From Arthrobotrys musiformis (lineage: Eukaryota > Ascomycota > Orbiliomycetes > Orbiliales > Orbiliaceae): 64,000 nt of DNA. The notes under the pieces are model-generated. The model saw only the letters and a program-made list of their open reading frames with translations, did not search any database and had not been told where the DNA came from. The stretch's first letter is position 1, and every line of letters begins with the position of its first letter. Below, piece by piece: positions 1 to 9,706 of the stretch. A program made the position numbers and the translations under genes. The stretch lies in NCBI GenBank assembly GCA_036971715.1, contig JAVHJL010000001.1:4154001-4218000 (forward strand). The letters are read 5' to 3'.

Positions 1-668
1 GGAGTATATATCGACCGAATTGTCCGAGGGCCAGTTTTTGTATAGGTGTTCGATTATCTTTGTGGAGATGTCCGAGGCGGATTGGATTGTGGATTCCTCG
101 TGGGTGCGGGTTTTGTAGGCGTAGGAGACGGAGATTGATTTTGCCCCGCTCTTTTTCTCAATTAGACAGACTTTCTTCTTTCAGTTTTTTATTTAAAGGG
201 GAGGGGTACCAAAGCAGCTTCTAATGATCCTCCAAGCGTCCCACTGCTGAGCGCATAAACCGCCGACGAATTCCTGCCAAAGTTCGGTCCGGAGACGACT
301 AAATCCACATCCTGAAACAAATGGAACAACCCGATCTGTGTGCAACTCGCCGGCGTGCCATCGATTAGAACCCACTCCTCACCTCCATCCGTCCTGGGCG
401 TCGATTCGGTGGTATCGGTGTCCGGATGGTAGAATTTCGGGGTGGGGTGGTGGCCGATGATGTGTGCTTTTCCTATCCAGGATTTCTGGTCGGCGGGGAT
501 GCAGACTGAGACTTTGTGGCCGCGGGAGCGGAGGGAGGAGATTAGGGATTTTATGAACGGGGAGGAAGGGGAGGGGGGGCCGTCGTCGTTTGTTAGCTGG
601 TTGATTGTGGGGTTAGCTTTTTTTAGGACGATGAGAAATGGGCGGGCGGGGCTTACTAGGATGTGCAT
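1..668 (-). CDS. SurE-family phosphatase-like protein, PBY1-like N-terminus (partial)
   Basis: Minus-strand gene read as exons 668-657, 596-210 and 150-1, continuing off the left edge. Removing a 60-bp intron (GTAAGC...CAG with an internal GCTAAC) turns the open frame into MHILLTNDDG, the classic SurE start with the metal-binding DD pair. A second SurE signature, SGPNFGRNSS, lies near residue 106, followed by GTLGGSLEAAL. After a 59-bp second intron the frame reads SGAKSISVSYAY, as expected for the next SurE strand. SurE proteins are metal-dependent 5'-nucleotidases. In yeast PBY1 this domain precedes a tubulin-tyrosine-ligase-like domain, which would lie outside the window. The SurE call is firm; the PBY1 assignment is inference from fungal context because the C-terminal half is not visible. 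Confidence 0.85.
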
Positions 669-1183
669 TTTATGTTATTAATTGTATTTATGAAGCCGGA
701 ATAATATATATAAGTATATATATTGGGGGTATTGAAGCAGGAGAGGAGTATTCGTGGAAGTATATAGTAGTTATATTTATGCAGTGCCGAAGCGGCTGCA
801 GCTCGTTCCGCTGCAGCTGGCTGAGAATGGCTGCAGGCGAGGTTAGCCGAAATGTCGTGCTTTGGCCCGTCTGTTGCATTTTGCGGCCCGGCACTGCAAC
901 GCGGATACAATCCATCATACATACTCTCTATATTATACACTTAAGTACCTATATATATAAAAGATATATATATATATAAGACGGGGGGTAATTGTAGATA
1001 TTAGGGAGAGAGTGTAAGATTCATGTACTATACATCCAGCAAGCAGACGCCGAAATAAAAAGACCTATCCAACAGAATACAAACGTATACAGGGTTTTTG
1101 CTACCAGGAAGTTACAGGACTTTGTTATAAATCAAAATAAATAGTAAGAAACTTTTATAAACTGTTTTTTTGGTTGGTATAAA
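669..1183. other. Intergenic, with a small inverted-repeat element
   Basis: Upstream region of the SurE gene and downstream of the AT-hook gene. It holds TATATA-rich tracts near 700-725 and 950-980 and a GC-rich block at 780-898 bounded by 10-bp inverted repeats. I see no coding signal. Confidence 0.6.
780..898. repeat. ~119-bp GC-rich segment with 10-bp terminal inverted repeats
   Basis: TGCAGTGCCG at the left end has its reverse complement CGGCACTGCA at the right end. The interior is GC-rich with several CTGCAG sites, in contrast to TA-rich flanks. No clear target-site duplication is visible, so a MITE-like origin is only a suggestion. Confidence 0.4.
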
Positions 1184-2109
1184 TTAGATGGAGACGTCCT
1201 CGGCGCTGGCTTTGGATCTAGTTCTCGAGGAAACACTGTTCTTCCTCTCCCCCGGGACGGCTTTCGTTTCTTCCTTCTTCGGCCGGCCGGCTTTCTTCTT
1301 CGGCAGAACCTCGGTCTCTGAGGGTTTGGCCTCGTCGGTTGGGATTGGGGCAGTTGGATCCGTTACTTCCGCCGTTTCCTCGACTTTCTGTTTCTTCAGT
1401 TCCGGTTCCGGAGCCGGTTCTGGGGCCGTATCATCCTCCACCCCATTTTCAGCAGAAACAATAGCATCCGCCTCACCCTGAACAGGCTCCTCGCTCCTCC
1501 CCCTCTTCTCACCCACGGCCGCATCGAGCTTCTTCTCCGGCTCCCCCGTTATTTCCTCGCGGAGATCCATCAGTACCTCGCGGGTATGACCGTTGGTATG
1601 TCCATTTGTATCAGCTTCTTCGGCGAGTTTGGCTTGTTCCTCGAGTGAGAGGTTTGCTTCTGTGATTTCTTGGGCTGTGTCTGGGGGTCTGCTTATTGGT
1701 GCTGATTGACGGGGTGCGGGGAAGGGTTTTTTTAGGATGCCGTCTGGGGTTTTGACGGTCGTCGGTTTTGGGGCATCGAGGTCCGAGGGTTGGGGGATGG
1801 TGCCGTTTTGTTGGGTTGTGCTTGGGATTGCTGGTTTTTGTTAGTTTTTATATTATGATATATAGATAATCGTGGGTTGGGTATGCATGGATTGAAGATA
1901 TCAAAATATAAGGTGATATCCGAGTAAACTATACGCCCCATACAAAGAATTGTATAAAACCCGGTGTAATACGTGAAAACCCCGAATTCATATGTGTAAA
2001 AGTGACGTCGTCGACACCAAAACGCAACCAATCACAGGGATCATGAATCACCAAACGGACCAATCGAATGACGAGACTCACCCTGCTCTGCAGCCGTAAT
2101 ATCCGCCAT
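1184..2109 (-). CDS. Small protein with AT-hook-like basic motif, unknown function
   Basis: Two exons, 2109-2082 and 1830-1184, give 224 aa. The 251-bp intron has a GTGAGT donor and an acceptor preceded by CTAAC; the join is phase 1 and starts the protein MADITAAEQAIPSTTQQNG. The middle part is rich in Pro, Glu and Thr. The C-terminal third contains KKKAGRPKKEE, whose GRPKK core resembles an AT-hook, flanked by acidic and Ser/Arg runs. The composition suggests a largely disordered nuclear protein; that role is inference. I do not recognise the family. The ATG was chosen because it is the only one that splices cleanly into the long frame. Confidence 0.7.
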
Positions 2110-2719
2110 CTTCCTTTCCCTTTTATTATTTTATCAAAAAATAAAAAAAATAAAAAAAAAAGATAAAAGCGAACGTTGGCGCAGAAATGATTATATCCGT
2201 AGCCTACTATCCCTCGGAGGTTTAAAATAGACTGCGAAGACTAGCCTTCGGTGTGTGGACGGATGTAAGGAAACTCTAATCCCAAATACCCCAGAGAACC
2301 AGCGGGAATTTAAACAAAAAATCCAATAAAATAAGGGCTGGCGTGGTACCCAAAAAATTCCAGGCTGGGCGGTCCTCTTTAAATAATAAAAAATCACGGT
2401 GTCACAGATCGATCGAGGACCGGGGCTGGGAGGAAGAAGGGTGGAATTGGATTGTGGTACCGCGTTTTTTGAGCTGAGCTGAGGGAGGTTGGAATGCGGG
2501 AGGCGGGAAGTCGTAGATTACCTAATTCGTACATGTGTATAAATATGCTTGTGGAATGGAAACATCGAGCTGCTCCATTGGGCAGGGATGGGATGACGTC
2601 ATGTCTGCTTGCTTACGGCCGACTTAAGGACCCCGGCCTAGTTTCCTTATGTGATTATGACTGAAGGACTTAATAATCTCTATAATGACACCAAATCGAT
2701 CGACTTTTTAATCTTTGTG
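2110..2719. other. Intergenic
   Basis: Lies between the start of the AT-hook gene and the stop of the CorA-like gene, so it serves as promoter of the former and 3' region of the latter. An A-rich run sits at 2133-2165. No gene signal seen. Confidence 0.6.
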
Positions 2720-5700
2720 TTAAGGGAACAATAGAAATATGATATGGACAATTATATTCGAGTCTTCACAGTATGTTGCAATTGAGTTTACTCCAGGCAG
2801 TATATAAGAATATAAAGAATGTTGTAACTCGCTCATGCGCAGAGCACACCTCCCAGCCTCGGGACTGCCCGATAAACATCTACGGATCGTAGGATTAAAA
2901 AGGGAAGCGCTGTTCAGGGCGCCAGGACTATATATACGGCGACAGGCGCCGGGACAGGCGTTACAGGTGCCTTGGCAATTGGGACGGGTACCGGGATAGG
3001 CTGGGGAGGTGCCGGGACTATATATATCGGGATAGCTGTCGGGATATGCCCTGGGATTATGTATACGGGAATAGGTGCAGGGATAATCGGGGCGGGTCCC
3101 GGGACTATATATACGGGGATGGCCGCTGGTATTACAGGGGTAGATGCCGGGACAACTGGGACGGACGCTGGGGCAGGTGCTGGGACTATGTATACGGGGA
3201 TAGGTGCCGGGCCTGCTGGGCTGTCGGATCCGAACAGTGCTCTCTCTATATGCTCTGTTGTTGAAAGCGAAGAGCATCACGGTAAAAACCAATGTGACCG
3301 AGATTGTGACTATTCGGCGCCGTTATCGTCAGATGGGCGCACGCAGCAACTGAGCTTTGAATGTTGGAATATGTCGCCACTCACAGATTATTGCAAAAAC
3401 TGTGGATATGGGCAGCTTTCCGTCGTTGAGTTCAAAGGCGTTTACGCTGAATAAGGACGCTATTGTAGAAAGTGGGAGCTGCCAATATGATCATAAATCA
3501 ACATATACACATATATGTATTTGAGGAAAGAGGGAATGCAGGTAAACTCACAAAGATAATGGTGATAACTGTAAACTGTTATAAGGTTAGCAATTATACT
3601 CGACATGAACGGATAAAGGTTTTGGAACCATACAATCAGAACAATGTTGCCGCCCCTTTTGGATTCGGTCGATAGCTCCCGCAGGCTCGTAATCGTTGTG
3701 TCAGTCTTTGTGGATATCTGTAATAGTTGGCCTGGTATCTCATTAGCAGTTTATCATCTTGCACAGTTAGCCAGGTCCAGCTGGCCGAAGAGATTACCTG
3801 TAGTTGCTTGGGAGCTTGCCAATATTTCTTGCGTTTTAGTATTAGTTACCCTCGCTTGTTGGGCCACCAGAAGTGCCGCCTGCTGCTGCTTGAGATCCAA
3901 TATGTGGATGAGGAATTTGTACGCAGTTTCGGCGTCTTCAATCAAATCGTTCATGCGCTCTGCCATTTGGGCTGGCCTCTTCTCTGTAAAATAATCCTTG
4001 AAAGTCTCAAATTTCGTAGAAGCGGCGGCAGGTGCAGTTGTAGCGGAATCTATAGTTTCGGGACCCTTTTCCGAGTTATTTTCCTGATCTGTTGTCGTCG
4101 GCGCCTTCTCCCCCCCATCCGGGTCAGGACGAGGTACCGGGGGGGCCTCGGTGGCCGTTCTTTTGATCTTGAGCTGTGGGCGCCACTCCCTCAAATCTTT
4201 AAAGCACCGCTCCTGTGTTTTCTGAACAGACCGCATGATTTGCAGTTCATCCCGAATGTTTTTGATTTCTTTAAGCAATTCAAACCCTCTTGCAAAAAAA
4301 GTTCCCGTCTCGTTTTCATTAGCTATGTTGGCGAAAAGGTCGTTTTGCAGTCTATCCATCTAAACGCACAATACCAGCCAACAGAAAACTTGTAGGTAAC
4401 CACCTACCAACTTCGGGTAACTCACCACTCCAGCAATGCATTCCCGAAACATCTTCATGAAGTCAAAGGATGGGCTGCTGGAAAGATATGAGTCGAACAC
4501 GTTTGACGTGCATCGCTCAGTAATATAGTAAGCTAGCTCCAAAACACTACGAATCGACCGTGTATGTAAAGGTTTTTCGAAATATCGCACTAAACTGTCA
4601 AAGATATCGCCGTCATCCTTATCATCTGGAGTCCTTTGCCATGCCCTTGGGAAACAAGTAAATACCGTATCTAAACCAAATACCAAAGTTAGAAGAGAGG
4701 GAAAATATGTCAATGTTGTATATTGCAAAATAGTAAATAATCGGGGAAGTTATCTTACGATCTCCTATGACCCAAAGCCATAGCTGGTCAACCATGATGA
4801 TTCGGGCTTCTCCCATATCCCAGTTGTTCCTCTCTGCATATCGTTCTGTTACCTGATCTATGTCGCGAGCGCTGGTGTCTAGGGAAGGAAAGTGCTCCTG
4901 ATCTAGTGTACGTCTCATTTGAAACAACGTTTTTCCAGGCGGGAAGCACCGGAGCACTTTCTTTTCGAAATGGTTGTTATAATTACCGCAAGGACCATGT
5001 TTTCCGCACAGTGGTGTACATCTATGCATAGCGATGGGTGTTAGCCATGGGAGCTAGCGCACACAGTGCAAATGAATACCCACTCTTCCTTTCATCAGCG
5101 TTCAGGAAATCCGGCTGTAGGGGTTTCGGACGGCACAATGGAGGGACACGTAGGTCGTACGGTTGAGCCGATACGGCGTTGGAGCTGGTGTTGGTATGGT
5201 GTAAGTGACGATTTATCGGCTTGAATAGCTTCTCGGCGACCTTCTTTGCGCCCCAAGCGCCGCTTTCGTCCGGGCTTACCGTCTTGATCAAGATACAGAT
5301 CAACGCGGGCTAAGTTTATATCTGTCGTGTTAGACTCGACGCCTCCTATATCGATTTATTTTTTGTTGAGCGATTGAGACATACGAGGACCCATTCAGCA
5401 TTGTTAACTGGTAGGTGAACCCAGCGAATATCCCACTTATCTCGGCCCCCTTGCCGAGGGGAGAAGTCGTGGTTAAAGAAGGCGGTTCCATCTATGATTT
5501 CATGGGCAGAGCCGTTGAAGGTTTTCTTTCTCAATAAGGTCATTTTATCCTTATCGGCAGCCTTCTTGAAGTAGAGAACGGACCCTCTGCAGCCAAAAGT
5601 GGCGTCGTCCCGTTGGAGCTGGCTTTGGCTGCTTTGGCTGCTTTGGCTGCTTCCTGCTCTGGCCGGTACTCTGCTTTCCGGTAGTACTTCGTTAATAATC

Positions 5701-6398
5701 TCGTTGCTGTACCGAGGTACCTCTCCATTATCATGACGCATGATCTTGCCAACCTCTGCGCGAATACTATCACGGGAATTGTCAAAGCCCTCGCGGATAT
5801 TGTCTTGATGGCTGTCATCACGGGCTTCGCGGCGCTTGGTATTAGCCTGTTCGAGGGTTGGCAAGGGGGTTCGTGGGTTTTTAGGGAGATTTTCCTCGGT
5901 GCTATCATGTTCGGAGCTATCGGAGGAATTGTTCGCACGGGGGATGGGCATGGAAACGCTTTCGAAATAATAGTCCGGATCGTGGATGTTTCGTTTTCGA
6001 CGGCCGGTTAATGTACGAGGATTATCAAGGCTGGAGGTGGATGAACGCCGCATCCAGCGGTTTCGATAGTCATCATAGCCTGGTATTCCATGTGAATCAG
6101 TAGTCTCGTCCCATGGATCGGTGGAAACACCTCCACCGAAAACAACCGGTACCCCCGAAGTGTCGGCACGGGTTTGGGCACGAGACAAGTTTGCACGGTT
6201 AGATGGTGTAAGTTCATCGGGACCAGGTTCACATATAATGTCGGGAATGTTATCATAATTATGTGAGGGAGCGGAGGTTGGACTAAGCGCAGCCGGGGGC
6301 GTTTTGGAATGCTCACTCTCCCAGCGTGGGAGGATCGCAATTGCGTCCGGGATTTCCATGCGCGTGGTATGTAAACTGTCGCTGTTCGAGTCCGACAT
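2720..6398 (-). CDS. Fungal CorA-like membrane protein with repeat-encoded C-terminal tail
   Basis: Nine exons: 6398-5385, 5309-5080, 5021-4759, 4670-4426, 4359-3798, 3731-3634, 3575-3552, 3478-3385 and 3309-2720, giving 1039 aa. The order matches fungal CorA-like proteins: a long soluble N-terminus with RWVHLPVNN (near 320), RRTLDQ and IMVDQLWLWVIGD, a helical region ending DLKQQQAALLVAQQ, then two membrane helices. Helix 1 is joined across three exons as VLI-FTVITIIF-LPLSTIASLFSVN (about 802-825); helix 2 is FTISVTLVFTVMLFAF (about 844-859). The usual GMN after helix 1 is replaced by SVN, so ion transport is uncertain. The tail after residue 870 is a Tyr/Pro/Gly/Ser repeat encoded by a minisatellite. 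The 24-bp exon 7 and the boundaries of exons 2 and 6 were fixed by phase; exon 2 is the least certain. Confidence 0.8.
2925..3215. repeat. Degenerate minisatellite inside the CorA-like gene's last exon
   Basis: At least five copies of a core close to GGGACTATATATACGG begin near 2925, 3014, 3053, 3101 and 3182. They are separated by shorter units like GGGATAGGTGCC. On the minus strand the units encode recurring YSPGT/YPGT-like segments. Spacing between cores is uneven (about 39-89 bp), so the array is a mosaic and not a clean tandem. Confidence 0.8.
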
Positions 6399-8336
6399 TT
6401 CTCTATTTCTCTATTTCTCGAGAAGCGTGTTGCGGAGCCCTTCAAGTGTGGTAAAATGAAGTGCCAAGAGTTCGCTCTGGGCCAATAAATCGATTAAATT
6501 GACAACTGCTTGTTCCAGCTAGAAAGTCACCCTGGTGGTTTGGGTACGAGATAACCGGAAAGTCTATAGATCGATACGATGCGCGATGATGGCTAGCTCA
6601 GAGAGGTAATTCCTAAAGCCAGTGAGTGAGTACTTGCTACTGACTTACGTTGGAGCAGGCTGAAGTACGGAAGCTTGCATTAATTTTAAATTTGATAGCA
6701 TCTTCCCCACTTGCACTCTTTTTCTAGAAATTTGATTTGTCTACGAGAATATCGAGTAACGAATGTGAACGACAAGGGTACTGGCATCAATGCCAAATTG
6801 GTGTTTCCAAGAATCCATAGGCCCAAACCTCGAATAAGGACTTGGACATAGGTGGAAGACAGCATTGGTCTCGAATTCTAGAACTCTATTCTTTATAATC
6901 TTGACTGTATGTAATCCTCATGCTGTCTTTTACATTGCACTCAATCGCCCATACACCTAGACTACGATCGATTACATCTGCAAATGCAGAATTAAAATTT
7001 ACGCTTTGAAAATCTCTAGTCGACTTCGAGGCTGCTGTAATTCGATTCAGAAATTTATATTGAGACAAACGTCGCAGGCTGTGCGGATTTTAGATTTGCA
7101 AACTTCTAGGATTCGCAAACCTTAGGGTGTAGGTACCTGCTTGCAGTACCTAAAATGAAAGAAAATTAGAATAAAAGATAGTATTATACATATACACCGT
7201 GTAATTGCAGTTACAAATATCTATGTGCAACTAGATCAAGCCTATGACTCTTTTGAGCTTGGACTATTGATATTCGAAAGTCTGGCGTTGGCAAACCAGA
7301 ATTCGAATATCCATATCCCAGATGCAGCAATGTATTCACATGCATGTATTTCTATCTCGTGCTCGAGTAAATCCAGATTCAAAATCTATGCAAGGTCTAG
7401 AAGTCAATGGACAGGTTTAGGTTCCTCTGGTCAGGTATGTTGTCGCGATTTGAGCATTGACGGACCCTTGTCCCTTGCCGCAAATTGGCTCTGGAGCTAT
7501 CCCCGGATTTTCAAGCCACGAGGGATTCTGTTACACACGGGTCTCCACTCGTTTCTGACCACCTCGGGAGCACTTGGTCGCGGCCAAGGCCGGCCTGGGC
7601 GGGCAGGTAAAGGCAGATTAAAATTTTTATGGCTCCAGACACTTTCGGCAGCACAAAGAAAAATATTTTTTCTCTGCACCTGGATCCATGGTATCTGGGA
7701 TTAGTCATGAGTCCGTATTTAGTACCACTGATTGTGTGTAAGGCGCCCGCTATACAGCCAACGGCCAAGGTAAACGATCAGGGAGCCCGTTGGTTGGCCG
7801 TGTGAGTTTATATAACTCCAAGATTGGCAGAGAGACATGCAGGATTTGGCGGAACCAACTACTGCCGTCCAGATCTAAACATCGAGTTAGTGTCTGCCAG
7901 ATATATATACTCTTCCTAGAAGTACGAGTATACTTTTGGGAATGGTTGTGTCAAATTGGAGATATATATTTACCTACTTTAGTGCCTGGGCAGGTATATT
8001 TGTGGAATAACCTCCCGTTCCCGCGATATCTGAGGCCGTATTGTTATAGATTTTGACGGATAGTACCCTATTAGATGTTGTCAATTGCTCGTTTGGATGT
8101 TGGAGAGGATGTAACTGGATACCTAGAATACCTGTTTATCATGGCATGACATGTAATTGCAACAGGATAGCCAAGCAAGTACTCGTTAGTACCTGTTAGT
8201 AGCTAGGAGTTGGTGGTTAGGCAGGATCCTGGAATAGCAGACAAAGAGGTGTCCAGTTGGATATCATATGGTAGCAGTGTAAAATGTATTTTATATCAAT
8301 GCGATGGACGCTCTCAGTCGCATCACGACTGGATGC

Positions 8337-8575
8337 ATCTTTCTTCCTCTTCCCTTCCTCTCTCTTCCTCTTCCTCTTCCTCTTCTTCTTTCTATTCACT
8401 CCGATCGCTGAACATAGCACAACACAGCAAACACAACACAACACAACAAACACAACACAGCACAACACAACACAACGCAGTCAAACGAAACCGTCTACAA
8501 AGAAACCGCCACACACACTCGAATCTCTCTTCACTTCACTTCACTTCACTTGACCTCTCTTCACTTCACCTCTTC
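8337..8575. repeat. Cluster of simple repeats (TTCCTC, ACAAC, TTCAC)
   Basis: Three low-complexity tracts follow each other: CT-rich TTCCTC-type at 8337-8395, ACAAC/ACACA-type at 8417-8476 and four TTCAC units at 8530-8549. All lie upstream of DEF1 on its coding strand and are probably transcribed as leader. Confidence 0.8.
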
Positions 8576-9190
8576 TTGTTCTCATCTCATCATCACCAAC
8601 CTCTTCACCATCATCGCCATCAACCAGCCGGCATCACCAGCTCGCCAAACCATCATCAATCCGTTCCGACTATTCTTGGATCTCCTGATCTCTCATCTGG
8701 TACGTGTTATCGCTTCTCTCTTTCTCTGCTGGCCTCCCTGTTACAGACGCTATAAACCTCCATGTTGGCCGGCTGCAGGGCATGCTAGCAACGTCTTTTT
8801 TTATACGACGTTTGTCGCCCCGGTTTTTTCTGTTACGCACGGTCAGCTGACCCTCGAAACCTCGTTTTTCGCTTTTCGCTTTTTGGTTTTTGGTTTTTTT
8901 TTGCTTGTCGGCCAATCCTTGATCATTCCCATTGATCAGATTGTTCGGATCTCGTATCACCAGCATCAATCAACCAACCAACCAGCCCGTAAACCCATAT
9001 CACATCCCTCCACCATCATCCTGCATCATCCTTTTAACATCCATCTCCCCTGCTCTAGCTCTCCCATCCCAAAGAACTGCTTGTTTACCGTGCCTCCGCT
9101 CTCTCGGTTGCACTCCCTCTCACCTGTAAGCTCCCTCACTTCCTTTTGCTTGGCTCTCCTTCTTCCCAAGGACTTGCTTGGTTTGGGTTC

Positions 9191-9221
<31 letters not shown>
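9191..9221. repeat. CTGG tetranucleotide microsatellite
   Basis: About seven and a half perfect CTGG units, followed about 190 bp later by a short GGAT/GGAC run at 9414-9432. Located in the DEF1 upstream region. Confidence 0.9.
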
Positions 9222-9223
<2 letters not shown>

Positions 9224-9706
9224 TATTGGCATTTGCCATCACGACCCACATACCATAGCCGTGGCTATTATCTACAAAAGCATCATGTTTCAGGTATCTC
9301 CGCTATGAAACACCTGCTTCCCAAGTCCGGGTCTAGTCTGATGCTGGAGGCGTAACGCCTTGCCTGCCTTTTCTCTCGTATCCAGACATATAATACACAG
9401 AGCATTGTGTATATGGATGGATGGACGGATGGAATGGCCCAGCCCTAACTGCCCAAAGGTCCAAAGATGGTGTGGGCTGGTGCTTTAAATATCCATCCAT
9501 GCCAATGCCATGCCTACGAGTCTCGTGTTGTCGAACTAACTACCCAAACCAACTAACTCAACCAACCAATCCAACCATCCAACAACTAACCTCCCTTTCT
9601 TCTTCTCCACAGTTTTTCACATCCTCCCTCCTCACTCCGGATTCACGCCATTGGGAATCCATCTCCACCCACAAGATAAACCAACTCACACTATACATTC
9701 ACATAA

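Larger units (their letters stand above)
6399..9706. other. 3.3-kb gene-free stretch; right half is the DEF1 leader
   Basis: From 6399 to about 8200 there are only short chance frames. A GC-richer patch at 7430-7690 may be an old transposon remnant but shows no protein I can name. From about 8330 to 9700 the sequence becomes pyrimidine- and CA-rich with several microsatellites, as expected of a fungal 5' leader or promoter for the DEF1 gene. Confidence 0.5.

Noticed and set aside
2972..3454. Plus-strand Gly/Thr/Ile-rich 160-aa frame with YTGIGAG repeats
   Set aside because: It is the opposite strand of the minisatellite in the last exon of the CorA-like gene; the minus-strand frame is supported by two membrane helices and splice phases.
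8210..9308. Two overlapping plus-strand frames of 181 and 252 aa
   Set aside because: Both are translated microsatellites and pyrimidine-rich leader of DEF1, with no domain.
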